The notes under the pieces are model-generated. The model saw only the letters and a program-made list of their open reading frames with translations. It was not told where the DNA came from and made no database searches. A stretch of DNA of 39,050 nt from CADEFX01 sp050260355 (GTDB taxonomy: Bacteria; Pseudomonadota; Alphaproteobacteria; Rhizobiales; Hyphomicrobiaceae). Below are positions 1 through 7,302 of this stretch, piece by piece. Made by a program: the position numbers and the translations under genes. The stretch lies in assembly GCA_050260355.1 (NCBI GenBank), contig JBLNBZ010000129.1, positions 1-39,050 on the forward strand, in the 5' to 3' direction. The stretch's first letter is position 1. Every line of letters begins with the position of its first letter.

Positions 1-696
1 GATGACCCCACGCAGCGCATCAAGAAGTACGCCAAGGGCGAGTTCCACACCTGGACCGAGGAAGAGATCGCCCAGTTCGAGAAGAGGTGGCCGATCGGCA
101 CGACCGAGCGGCTGGCGTTTGCGCTCTTGCTCTACACCGGACAGCGCCGATCCGACGTGGTGGCCATGTCATGGGAGGACGTGAAGAACGGCACGATCTG
201 TGTAACTCCGCTCAAGACCAAGCGCACGAGTGGCGTGAAGCTGTGGATTCCCGTTCACCCGGCGTTGCAGGAAATCCTCGACGCGGCAGATCAGAAAAGC
301 GGGACGATCCTTCAGACGGCATTCGGTCGGCCATTCACGTCGAACGGGTTCGGCAGCGGTTTCATGGCGGTGAAGATCGACAAGGCTGGGCTTCCGAAGC
401 GTTGCGTGACGCATGGGTTGCGCAAGGCGGCCGCGCGCCGTTTGGCCGAGGCGGGCTGTACCGCAAACGAAATCGCATCCATCACCGGGCACGCCACGCT
501 GCAAAAAGTGTCCCGCTACACGAAGGCGGCCGAGCAGCGGAAGCTGGCCGTGGCGGCGATGAGGCGGTTGTCGCCCCCGAAACCGAAGCCGGATTCCCAA
601 ACCATATCGAAAGGGTTGGGAATCCTGCCGAAAAACTTCAATGTTTCAACAGGTGCGCAAGCCGGGTGGTGGAGCCGAGGGGAATCGAACCCCTGA
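1..696 (+). CDS. Tyrosine recombinase/integrase, C-terminal part (5' end outside window)
   Basis: The frame is open from base 1, so the gene begins upstream; about 231 C-terminal residues are visible. They contain the whole catalytic half of a phage/island-type tyrosine recombinase: the first arginine in a TGQRRSDV motif, the HGLRKAAARRLAE box (His and second Arg), the GHATL motif, and the nucleophilic tyrosine in VSRYTKAAEQ. It should cut and rejoin DNA at an attachment site to integrate or excise an element. The frame does not stop before the adjacent tRNA-Ala gene. Its last ten codons, translating as a tail ending SRGESNP, lie inside the tRNA 3' end on the opposite strand, so the C-terminus is set by the attachment site. 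The rest of the element must lie to the left. The family is certain; the element type (phage, ICE or island) cannot be told. Confidence 0.9.
   Translation, partial: DDPTQRIKKYAKGEFHTWTEEEIAQFEKRWPIGTTERLAFALLLYTGQRRSDVVAMSWEDVKNGTICVTPLKTKRTSGVKLWIPVHPALQEILDAADQKSGTILQTAFGRPFTSNGFGSGFMAVKIDKAGLPKRCVTHGLRKAAARRLAEAGCTANEIASITGHATLQKVSRYTKAAEQRKLAVAAMRRLSPPKPKPDSQTISKGLGILPKNFNVSTGAQAGWWSRGESNP
667..696. other. Probable attachment site (tRNA 3' end) overlapping the integrase stop
   Basis: The integrase frame and the tRNA-Ala 3' end overlap over these bases. Tyrosine recombinases commonly use tRNA 3' ends as bacterial attachment sites, and the integrase usually lies just inside the element next to that site. 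The element should therefore extend left from here, with a direct repeat of part of the tRNA 3' end at its far boundary outside this window. The exact crossover core cannot be set without the other end. Confidence 0.55.
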
Positions 697-742
697 CCTC
701 TGCAGTGCGATTGCAGCGCTCTCCCATCTGAGCTACGGCCCC
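667..742 (-). tRNA. tRNA-Ala, anticodon CGC
   Basis: Read on the minus strand, a 76-nt cloverleaf folds fully: acceptor arm GGGGCCG/CGGCTCC with one G-U pair, D arm GCTC/GAGC, anticodon arm CTGCA/TGCAG, and T arm AGGGG/CCCCT with loop TTCGATT. The anticodon loop is ATCGCAC with T33, giving anticodon CGC, which reads alanine codon GCG. The 3' CCA is encoded in the DNA (667-669). The 3' end points left, into the integrase gene. Confidence 0.95.
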
Positions 743-754
743 GAAAGGCCGGCC

Positions 755-784
755 CATTTAGTTGGCGGGTCGCAGGCTTGTCAA
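755..784 (-). promoter_or_regulatory. Sigma-70-type promoter of the tRNA-Ala gene
   Basis: On the minus strand a perfect -35 box TTGACA (779-784) is followed after 18 bases by TAAATG (755-760), a partial -10 match. This places the start of transcription a few bases before the tRNA 5' end at 742. The assignment rests on the exact -35 box and its position. Confidence 0.55.
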
Positions 785-899
785 GCAAAGTACCTGCGTT
801 TCGAGCGCCGACCGCCGTGGAAGGCAGGGGCCAACCCCTTGTTCGCCTGAGGCTCAGCGTCTAAACCTCTCACCGGTCGCGGGCGACGAGAGTGCAACC

Positions 900-1190
900 A
901 TGCTCGAATTTCTTGGCTTCATCAGCTACCTGATTACTCTCTACACCTACGTCGTCATCGCGGGCGTGATCCTGAGCTGGTTGCTGGCATTCAATGTCAT
1001 CAATGCCTACAATCCGTTCGTGCGGTCGCTGTGGAACGCGTTGCGGGCGGTGACCGAGCCGCTGCTGCGGCCCATCCGGCGCTTCATGCCGGACCTCGGT
1101 GGGATCGATATTTCGCCGGTCATTCTGTTGCTGGGGTGCCTGTTCGTGCAGGCGGTCATCCTTCCCAATATCGCCAAGCTTTTCGTGTGA
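900..1190 (+). CDS. YggT family integral membrane protein
   Basis: A 96-residue hydrophobic protein with two membrane segments, an N-terminal one (about residues 5-30) and a C-terminal one (about 70-95). They are separated by a basic loop with the RPIRRFMP motif typical of YggT proteins. The family is linked to membrane or osmotic-stress functions and, in some bacteria, to cell-division or thylakoid-like membrane organisation; no reaction is known. The ATG at 900 was chosen because homologues start with a short stretch before the first membrane segment, and a longer frame upstream looks non-coding. The stop codon overlaps the start of the DUF167 gene, so the two are translationally coupled, a common yggT-yggU pairing. 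Confidence 0.9.
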   Translation: MLEFLGFISYLITLYTYVVIAGVILSWLLAFNVINAYNPFVRSLWNALRAVTEPLLRPIRRFMPDLGGIDISPVILLLGCLFVQAVILPNIAKLFV

Positions 1191-1519
1191 TGCGGGCTTC
1201 CGCTGATCTTTGGCGGAAGGGGAAACACGGCATCGAGCTGCGCGCGCGTGTCATTCCGCGCTCATCAAAGGATGCGGTCGAGGGGATCGAGGCGACAGCG
1301 GACGGCGCAGCATTGAAGATTCGGGTGCGGGCGGTTCCCGACCAGGGCAAGGCCAATCGAGCCGTCGAGCGAGTCATTGCCGAGTGGCTCGGCGTGCCGA
1401 AGACGTCTATCTCGGTCTCGGCCGGAACCGCCTCGCGAAACAAGACCGTGAGCGTCGCGGAATCGGACGGCATCGAGGCGATCATCAGGAAGCGGATTGC
1501 GGAGCTGTCCGGCGCCTAG
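1190..1519 (+). CDS. DUF167 (YggU) family protein
   Basis: A 109-residue protein with the DUF167 core: RARVIPRSSKDAVEG, then LKIRVRAVPDQGKANRAV, then a C-terminal segment with SVSAGTASRNKTVSV. The conserved P-x-x-G-K-A-N motif identifies the family, whose structures show a small alpha/beta fold; its cellular role is not established. The ATG overlaps the TGA of yggT in a TGATG arrangement, which supports this start over an in-frame GTG one codon upstream. It sits between yggT and folD in what looks like one operon. Confidence 0.88.
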   Translation: MRASADLWRKGKHGIELRARVIPRSSKDAVEGIEATADGAALKIRVRAVPDQGKANRAVERVIAEWLGVPKTSISVSAGTASRNKTVSVAESDGIEAIIRKRIAELSGA

Positions 1520-1558
1520 ATAAGCTTTGTGTGTGGGGGCGCCGATCCGGAGGGACAT

Positions 1559-2443
1559 TTGGGCACGGCATCAATCATAGATGGCAAGGCGATGGCGGAA
1601 GCACTGCGGCGCAAGGTTGCCGCAGGTGTCGGCCAGCTCGAGCGGGAGCACGGCTTGATGCCCGGCTTGGCAGTGGTCCTGGTCGGCGAGGATCCTGCGA
1701 GCCGGGTCTACGTCCGCAACAAGGTCAAGCAGACCGTTGCTGTCGGCATGCGCTCGTTCGAGCATTACCTTCCCGAGACTGCGAGCGAGGCCGAGCTGCT
1801 GGCCCTCATCGCCAGGCTCAACCAGGACGCCGCCGTGCATGGCATTCTGGTTCAGCTGCCGCTCCCCCAGCATATCGACTCGTCCAAGGTGATCGAGGCC
1901 ATCGACCCGGCCAAGGACATCGACGGGTTCCATCCTTTCAACGTCGGCCGACTTGCCGTCGGCGCGGCTGCGCTGATACCGTGCACGCCGCTCGGCATCA
2001 TGCTGCTGATCAGGAGCGTGCGCAGCGAGCTGTCCGGCCTCGATGCGGTGGTCATCGGCCGTTCCAACATCGTCGGCAAACCGGTCGCTCAGCTCCTGCT
2101 TGCAGAGAGCTGCACGGTGACGATCGGCCATTCGCGCACGCACGACCTGCCCGCTGTCGCTAGGCGGGCGGACATCCTGGTCTCCGCAGTCGGCAGGCCC
2201 GGGCTGGTACGGCGCGACTGGATCAAGCCGGGTGCCATCGTCATCGACGTCGGCATCAATCGCGTTGCGGCCCCCGATGGCCGGAGCCGGCTCGCCGGCG
2301 ATGTCGCATTCGAGGAGGCTGTGCAAGTCGCATCCGCGGTCACGCCGGTTCCGGGCGGCGTGGGCCCCATGACCATCGCCTGCCTGCTGCGCAACACGCT
2401 GGCCGCCGCGAGTGCGGCCCGCGGCGTCAGCATAGACATTTGA
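1559..2443 (+). CDS. folD: Bifunctional methylenetetrahydrofolate dehydrogenase/cyclohydrolase FolD
   Basis: FolD interconverts 5,10-methylene-THF, methenyl-THF and 10-formyl-THF using NADP, supplying one-carbon units for purines and formyl-methionine in the cytoplasm. The 294-residue product carries all family signatures: GEDPASRVYVRNKVKQ with the active-site Tyr51 and Lys55, the QLPLPQHID stretch, PCTPLGI, the NADP-binding GRSNIVGKP motif, and PVPGGVGPMT near the end. The start is taken as TTG at 1559, preceded by GGAGGG at 1549-1554. That gives the usual N-terminus xTASIIDGKAMA and the expected catalytic lysine number. A GTG at 1529 in the same frame would add ten residues. The gene follows the DUF167 gene closely and converges on a DUF1330 gene. 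Confidence 0.95.
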   Translation: MGTASIIDGKAMAEALRRKVAAGVGQLEREHGLMPGLAVVLVGEDPASRVYVRNKVKQTVAVGMRSFEHYLPETASEAELLALIARLNQDAAVHGILVQLPLPQHIDSSKVIEAIDPAKDIDGFHPFNVGRLAVGAAALIPCTPLGIMLLIRSVRSELSGLDAVVIGRSNIVGKPVAQLLLAESCTVTIGHSRTHDLPAVARRADILVSAVGRPGLVRRDWIKPGAIVIDVGINRVAAPDGRSRLAGDVAFEEAVQVASAVTPVPGGVGPMTIACLLRNTLAAASAARGVSIDI

Positions 2444-2452
2444 AAGTCGTTC

Positions 2453-2761
2453 CTAGGCCTTCGGCGGTGAGCCGTCGTAACCCTCGACGATGAGAACGTA
2501 GACATCCGCGGCTTCATCGCGGATGGCAGCCGCAGCCTGATATTCGGGACTGTCGTAGCAGGCCTTGGCTACTTCGAAGCTCTCGAATTCCAGCACGACA
2601 TGGCGCTGGTGCTCCGGACCTTTGCGAACCTCATATCGGCCCCCGCGAACGATGAACTTGGCATTCCACTTCTTGAACACCTTGGCGTTTGCCGCGAAGT
2701 AGTCCTTGTAACGCTCGGGATTCTTCACAGTGACGTGCGCAATCCAGTAGCCTTTCGGCAT
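2453..2761 (-). CDS. DUF1330 domain protein
   Basis: A 102-residue protein of the DUF1330 family, which has a dimeric alpha/beta-barrel (ferredoxin-like) fold. Recognisable features are the N-terminal GYWIAHVTVKNPERYKDY, the central KFIVRGGRYEVRKG, and the closing VVLEFESFEVAKACYDSPEYQ segment. The molecular function of the family is unknown; folds of this kind are often small-molecule-binding or monooxygenase-like. The ATG at 2761 is preceded on the minus strand by a strong GGAGGA ribosome site, so a longer upstream frame is rejected. It is convergent with folD and divergent from pobA, with about 80 bp between the two starts. Confidence 0.9.
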   Translation of the reverse strand: MPKGYWIAHVTVKNPERYKDYFAANAKVFKKWNAKFIVRGGRYEVRKGPEHQRHVVLEFESFEVAKACYDSPEYQAAAAIRDEAADVYVLIVEGYDGSPPKA

Positions 2762-2840
2762 CGGGCTTCCTCCAGTGGTCCTTCGGCCGCTATTGTGCCC
2801 GCTCAGAAGTTGGGAGGGAAGCCAGCCTGAGGAGGCCACA

Positions 2841-4016
2841 ATGCGCACCCAGGTGGGGATCGTGGGGGCGGGGCCGGCCGGGCTGCTGCTGTCGCACCTT
2901 CTGCATCGGCATGGCATCGGCTCGGTCGTCATCGAGCGGCACAGCCGGACCTATGTAGAGGCGCGGGTCCGCGCGGGCGTTATCGAGCACGACGCGGCGC
3001 GTATGCTCGTGGAGGCGGGTGTCGGCGAGCGCATGCAGTGCGAAGGTCTCGTGCACCGTGGCATCAATCTGACTTTTGTCGGGAGGCGCCACCGGATCGA
3101 CCTGTCCGATCTGACCGGTGGGCGCACGGTGATGGTCTACGGGCAGCATGAGGTCGTTAAGGACCTGATCGCGGCCCGCGTCGCCGCCGGCGGCGACCTG
3201 CGGTTCAACATAACTGACGTGAAACTGCACGGCATCGAGACGTCGGCGCCGCATGTCAGTTTCGCCGAGAACGGGCATGTGACCGAGCTTGCCTGCGAGT
3301 TCATTGCGGGCTGCGATGGGTTCCATGGCATTTGCCGCCCTAGCATGCCCGCATCGGCATTGGCGGTTTACGAGCGGGCTTACCCGTTTGCGTGGCTTGG
3401 CATCCTTGCTGACGCGCCTCCGGCTTCGGAGGAGCTCGTCTATGCGCGCCACGCCGACGGGTTCGCGCTGCAGAGCATGCGCTCGCCACGGATTACGCGA
3501 GCCTATCTGCAGTGCCGACCCGACGAGGACCTTGCGCTCTGGCCCGATAGACGCATCTGGGACGAGCTGCGCAGGCGCCTTGAAGCGGATGGCTTGACAC
3601 TCAACGAAGGGCCAATCCTGCAGCGCGGTGTCACGCCCATGCGCAGCTTTGTGGTCGAGCCGATGCAATACGGCCGCCTGTTCCTGGCAGGTGATGCTGC
3701 TCACATCGTGCCACCGACCGGCGCAAAAGGCATGAACCTGGCCATTGCCGATGTGCACGTCCTGGCGGCCGCGCTCGTGGCCTATTTCAAATCCGGCCGG
3801 TCCGACTTGCTCGAAGCGTACTCGGCGACGTGTTTGCGGCGCATATGGAAAGTGCAGCGATTTTCCTGGTGGATGACGTCGCTGCTGCATCGCTTTCCCA
3901 ACGCGGACCCGATGCAGGAGCACCTGCAACTCGCCGAGCTGGAGCAGATTGCGGGCTCCCGCGCCGCCCAGCAGGTGCTGGCCGAGAATTACGTCGGACT
4001 TCCGCACGAGGCTTGA
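2841..4016 (+). CDS. pobA: 4-hydroxybenzoate 3-monooxygenase (p-hydroxybenzoate hydroxylase)
   Basis: This flavoprotein hydroxylates 4-hydroxybenzoate to protocatechuate using NADPH and O2, feeding the beta-ketoadipate pathway. The 391-residue length matches the family (about 390-395). Visible are the FAD-binding GAGPAG motif (residues 9-14), the AGCDGFHG motif near 157-163, and the GDAAHIVPPTGAKGMNLA segment near the C-terminus. The substrate-site residues of the well-studied Pseudomonas enzyme fall at the same numbers: Tyr201, Ser212, Arg214 and Arg220, with the second active-site tyrosine at 384. This makes 4-hydroxybenzoate a well-supported substrate. The ATG at 2841 has GAGGAGG upstream. 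No protocatechuate (pca) genes and no PobR-type regulator are adjacent. Confidence 0.95.
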   Translation: MRTQVGIVGAGPAGLLLSHLLHRHGIGSVVIERHSRTYVEARVRAGVIEHDAARMLVEAGVGERMQCEGLVHRGINLTFVGRRHRIDLSDLTGGRTVMVYGQHEVVKDLIAARVAAGGDLRFNITDVKLHGIETSAPHVSFAENGHVTELACEFIAGCDGFHGICRPSMPASALAVYERAYPFAWLGILADAPPASEELVYARHADGFALQSMRSPRITRAYLQCRPDEDLALWPDRRIWDELRRRLEADGLTLNEGPILQRGVTPMRSFVVEPMQYGRLFLAGDAAHIVPPTGAKGMNLAIADVHVLAAALVAYFKSGRSDLLEAYSATCLRRIWKVQRFSWWMTSLLHRFPNADPMQEHLQLAELEQIAGSRAAQQVLAENYVGLPHEA

Positions 4017-4026
4017 TCGGCCTGGA

Positions 4027-4905
4027 TCAGCGCATGGCTGCAATCGCGTCGGCGATGGCGACGGTACGCTTGGCCATCTCGGCGTGGAGCAGCTCGACCA
4101 TGCGCCCGTCGAGATTGATGACGCCCTTTCCGCGGTTCTCTGGCAGCTCGAAGGCGGCGACGATCTTGCGCGCTGCTGCCACTTCCGCCTCGCTTGGCGA
4201 AAAGACCTCGTTCGCCACCGCGATTTGGTCGGGATGGATCAGCGTCTTGCCGTCGAAGCCGAGCATGCGTCCCTGCAGGCACTCGCGCCGGTAGCCCTCG
4301 GCATCGCGGAAGTTGTTGTAAACTCCGTCGAGGATCTCGAGCCCATGAGCGCGCGCCGCCGTCAAGCAGGCCGAGAGCCAATAGAGGGCTGCGGCGCGGT
4401 CGGCGGTGACCTCGGCCCGCGTCTCCTTGAAGAGGTCGTTGAGGCCCATCACGAGGCATGAGAGCCGCGATCCCGCATGACCGCCGGCGGCTGCGATCTC
4501 GCCTGCATTGATGACGCCGATCGGCGTCTCCATCATGGCCCACAGCCTGGTTTTGTCCGGTGCGCCGGCTCGACGAAGCGCGTCCGAGGCCCGCTCGACA
4601 GCGGCGATGTCCGACACCTTGGGCAGCAGCACGGCGTCGGGCGCGGCGGCTGCGGCTGCGGCGAGATCATCCGGCCCCCACGCCGTATCCAGGCCGTTGA
4701 CGCGGATGACGAGCTCGCGCCTGCCGAAGCCGCCGGCCTTGACCGCGTCGGTGACCTGCACGCGCGCCGCAGGTTTGGCTTCCGGAGCGACGGAGTCCTC
4801 GAGATCGAGAATGAGGACGTCAGCCGGTAGCTGTTTCGCCTTCTCCAATGCACGCGCATTGGATCCCGGCATGTAGAGCGCGCTGCGGCGTGGGCGCAGA
4901 GACAT
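4027..4905 (-). CDS. CitE/HpcH-type CoA-ester lyase (HpcH/HpaI aldolase family)
   Basis: A cytoplasmic TIM-barrel lyase of the citrate lyase beta/malyl-CoA lyase superfamily, 292 residues. Landmarks are RSALYMPGSNARALEKA at the N-terminus, LILDLEDSVAPEAK with the metal-binding acidic residues, LPKVSD, MMETPIGVINAGEIA, VMGLNDLFKE, and LGFDGKTLIHPDQI. Members cleave or form C-C bonds in CoA thioesters such as malyl-CoA, methylmalyl-CoA, citramalyl-CoA or HMG-CoA. Some act as thioesterases. There are no neighbouring citrate lyase alpha/gamma genes, so a stand-alone enzyme is likely, substrate unknown. ATG 4905 is favoured because GGAG lies six bases ahead; in-frame ATGs at 4908 and 4917 are alternatives. 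Convergent with pobA and divergent from the flavoprotein gene. Confidence 0.87.
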   Translation of the reverse strand: MSLRPRRSALYMPGSNARALEKAKQLPADVLILDLEDSVAPEAKPAARVQVTDAVKAGGFGRRELVIRVNGLDTAWGPDDLAAAAAAAPDAVLLPKVSDIAAVERASDALRRAGAPDKTRLWAMMETPIGVINAGEIAAAGGHAGSRLSCLVMGLNDLFKETRAEVTADRAAALYWLSACLTAARAHGLEILDGVYNNFRDAEGYRRECLQGRMLGFDGKTLIHPDQIAVANEVFSPSEAEVAAARKIVAAFELPENRGKGVINLDGRMVELLHAEMAKRTVAIADAIAAMR

Positions 4906-5053
4906 CATCGACTCCATAAGTGGTGAGCGCCGCACCGTAGTCGAAACACACTCGCCATGCCAACATCGCTGATCCCACCTGCAGCTCGCTTGCTTGGCAT
5001 GCGGCGGCAGTTCCGGCACACTGACGCAAACTTGGCTGCATGGCAGAGATATA

Positions 5054-6226
5054 ATGGCCGTTGCGAAGGCAGATATCGTAATCGTCGGCGGCGCCGTGAT
5101 CGGCAGCTCGATCGCCTACTTTCTGAAGCGGGACGGCTTCAAAGGCTCCGTCGTCGTGGTCGAGAAGGATCCGAGCTACCAGTATTGCGCCACGGGCCGC
5201 TCGCTGGCGTCGATCCGGCAGCAGTTCTCGACGCCGGAGAACATCCGGCTTTCGCAGTTCGGCGTCGGCTTCTTCAAGGGCATCAAGCAGGAGTTCGGAG
5301 CCGAGGCCGACATAAGCTTCCGCGAGCGCGGCTACCTGATCATGGCAACGCAGGAGGGACGTGGCGCGCTGGAGGAGAACGTGAAGCTCCAGCGCAGCCT
5401 CGGTGCGGATACGCTGCTGCTCGAGCCGTCCGAGATCGCCGAGCGGTTTCCTTGGATTTCCACGCACGGCCTTGCCGCAGCGGGATGGGGGCGCAGCGGC
5501 GAGGGGTGGCTCGATCCGCATTCCCTGATGGCGCTATTCCGCGACGGCGCGAAGGCGCGCGGGGTGACCTACGTCGCCGATGAGGTGGTCGGCATCGGTA
5601 CGACCAACCGGCGGGCGACCAGCGTCAGGCTCAAGGGCGGCGACGAGATCGCGGCCGACGTCGTGGTTTGCGCGGCGGGCTGGCATTCGTACAAGGTGGC
5701 GGCGATGGCGGGTGCCGAGCTGCCCGTGCGGCCACGCAAACGACTGGCTTTCGTCGTCGATTGCGCCAACGGTCCGAAGGACGCGGGGCTGACGATTGAT
5801 CCGTCCGGGGTGGTGTTTCGCCCGGAGGGCCGCTTCTTCATCACGGCAATCTCTCCGAAGGAGGGCGAGCCGGACCCGGACGAGGAGGACTTCGAGTTCG
5901 ACCACGGCGTGTTCGAACGGAATATCTGGCCGCATCTTGCCGAGCGCGTGCCGGTGTTCGAGACCTTGAAAGTCCAGACGGCGTGGTGCTGCCACTATGA
6001 CGTCAGCACGCTCGACCACAACGCCATCCTGGGCCCGCATCCCGACGTGGGCAGCTTCATCCTAGCCTGCGGGTTCTCCGGTCATGGCCTGCAGCATTCG
6101 CCCGGCATCTGGCGCGGCATAGCCGAGCTGCTGATGTACGGCAAGTACCGCACCATCGACCTCGGCCGCTTCGGCTACGGCCGAGTGCTGCGTAACGAGC
6201 CGATACTCGAGCTCAACGTCTTTTGA
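5054..6226 (+). CDS. FAD-dependent oxidoreductase of the DAO/FOXRED1 family
   Basis: A 390-residue flavoprotein with an N-terminal dinucleotide-binding fold (DIVIVGGAVIGSSIAYFL, residues 7-24), where GGAVIG replaces the usual GGGIIG. It also has the GRSLASIRQQFSTPENIRLS segment, a central VVVCAAGWHSYKVAAMAG, and a C-terminal ACGFSGHGLQHSPGIWRGIAE motif. That last motif is typical of D-amino-acid-oxidase-like enzymes (sarcosine, glycine and dimethylglycine oxidases, FOXRED1). It probably oxidises an N-methylated or D-amino acid; the substrate cannot be read from sequence. The start is ATG 5054, directly before the Rossmann fold; the ribosome site is weak. The next gene, a pyridoxal kinase homologue, begins 9 bp after the stop and is likely co-transcribed. 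Confidence 0.88.
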   Translation: MAVAKADIVIVGGAVIGSSIAYFLKRDGFKGSVVVVEKDPSYQYCATGRSLASIRQQFSTPENIRLSQFGVGFFKGIKQEFGAEADISFRERGYLIMATQEGRGALEENVKLQRSLGADTLLLEPSEIAERFPWISTHGLAAAGWGRSGEGWLDPHSLMALFRDGAKARGVTYVADEVVGIGTTNRRATSVRLKGGDEIAADVVVCAAGWHSYKVAAMAGAELPVRPRKRLAFVVDCANGPKDAGLTIDPSGVVFRPEGRFFITAISPKEGEPDPDEEDFEFDHGVFERNIWPHLAERVPVFETLKVQTAWCCHYDVSTLDHNAILGPHPDVGSFILACGFSGHGLQHSPGIWRGIAELLMYGKYRTIDLGRFGYGRVLRNEPILELNVF

Positions 6227-6235
6227 TAGAGGCCG

Positions 6236-7069
6236 ATGGCGCGCGTTCTCGCCATATCTTCGCAGGTCGCTCGCGGACACGTCGGTCTGTCGGCCATCGT
6301 TCCCGCCCTGCAGCGGCTCGGGCATGAGGTCACGGCCCTGCCGACGATCCTGCTATCCAATCATCCGGGGCATGCCGAGGCGGCAGGCGAGCGCGTCTCG
6401 CCTGAGCTTTTGGAGCGCATGCTCGTGGTCCTAGAGGGTAGCGGCTGGCTCGGCGAGATCGATGCCGTGCTCACGGGCTATTTGCCGAGCGTCGAGCATG
6501 TGCGCTTCGCCGGTAGGGCGGTCGAGCGGGTGCGGGCGCATCGGCGGGACGCTCGCATCGTGGTCGACCCGGTGCTCGGCGATGCGCCCAAGGGGCTCTA
6601 TATCGATGCCGCCGCTGCGGCGCTCATTCGCGATGAGCTTGCGCCGCTGGCTCACATCGTTACGCCGAATGCGTTCGAGCTTGGCTGGTTGACCAGTGCG
6701 GGCGTTGCCAACGCCGCCCAGGTGCAGTCCGCAGCTGCCCTGCTGGCGGCAGACTGCGTCCTGGCGAAGTCGGTGCACGCCGCGGATGGTAACCTCGACA
6801 ATGTTCTGACGCAGAAGGGGGCTGCGGCCCTTGCGTGCACAGTGCAGCGCCAGAGCGACGTGCCCAATGGCACCGGCGATCTGCTCGGTGCGCTGCTGCT
6901 CGGCCACGATCTGCGGCTGGGCTCGGGGCACACTGGGGAAGCGTTCGCGCTGGCGCTTGCAGGCGTTCAAGCCGCGATCGCGGCGAGCGTCAGCTTCGAC
7001 GAGCTGCAGCTTGCCGCATCCCAGGACGCATGGGCTCAGCCGACACCCCTTGCCCTGCGCAGGCTGTGA
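6236..7069 (+). CDS. pdxY: Pyridoxal kinase-like protein (PfkB/ribokinase superfamily)
   Basis: A 277-residue ribokinase-fold kinase resembling PdxY/PdxK, which phosphorylate pyridoxal to PLP. Evidence includes the N-terminal LAISSQVARGHVGLSAIVPALQRLGHEV, very like the SSQVxxGxVGNSAxxPxLQxLG start of pyridoxal kinases. Others are GYLPS, VVDPVLGD (the substrate/Mg loop), VTPNAFELGWLT, and the anion-hole motif NGTGDLLGALLLG with catalytic Asp215. The length is slightly under the usual 285 or so. It follows the flavoprotein gene by 9 bp. Other ribokinase-family vitamin kinases are possible, but the N-terminus favours pyridoxal. Confidence 0.85.
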   Translation: MARVLAISSQVARGHVGLSAIVPALQRLGHEVTALPTILLSNHPGHAEAAGERVSPELLERMLVVLEGSGWLGEIDAVLTGYLPSVEHVRFAGRAVERVRAHRRDARIVVDPVLGDAPKGLYIDAAAAALIRDELAPLAHIVTPNAFELGWLTSAGVANAAQVQSAAALLAADCVLAKSVHAADGNLDNVLTQKGAAALACTVQRQSDVPNGTGDLLGALLLGHDLRLGSGHTGEAFALALAGVQAAIAASVSFDELQLAASQDAWAQPTPLALRRL

Positions 7070-7088
7070 GCGTTCGTCGCCGTCACAA

Positions 7089-7217
7089 CTAAGCCATGAA
7101 GCCCAGCGAGCCGCTGGCTTGAGGCTTGCCGAGGCTGATCTCGCCCAGCATATCGGCCAATCGTACCGGTTGGTCCAGGAAGTGCATGATGGCGTGGAAC
7201 GTGACGGCGCGGCCCAT
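7089..7217 (-). CDS. Possible small protein, 42 residues
   Basis: Between the pyridoxal kinase gene and nhaA, the minus strand has a 42-codon frame starting at ATG 7217, with AAGGGG six bases ahead as a plausible ribosome site. The product begins MGRAVTFHAIMHFLDQ and has no membrane segment or motif I recognise. The frame is open further upstream into the nhaA start region. Support is only the ribosome site and a protein-like composition; it could be chance. Confidence 0.22.
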   Translation of the reverse strand: MGRAVTFHAIMHFLDQPVRLADMLGEISLGKPQASGSLGFMA

Positions 7218-7302
7218 CGGCTCGCCCCTTGTCGAAACCGGTTGCGCTGTGGCGCAGAATGACCCAAATGCACTTTGGGCCAAGGAGTTTGAGCAGGCGA
7301 GT

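Noticed and set aside
5021..5055. Perfect TATAAT (5050-5055) at the start of the DAO-type flavoprotein gene
   Set aside because: It overlaps the start codon itself, no -35 box lies at a suitable distance, and the protein cannot start later without losing its FAD fold. Taken as chance.
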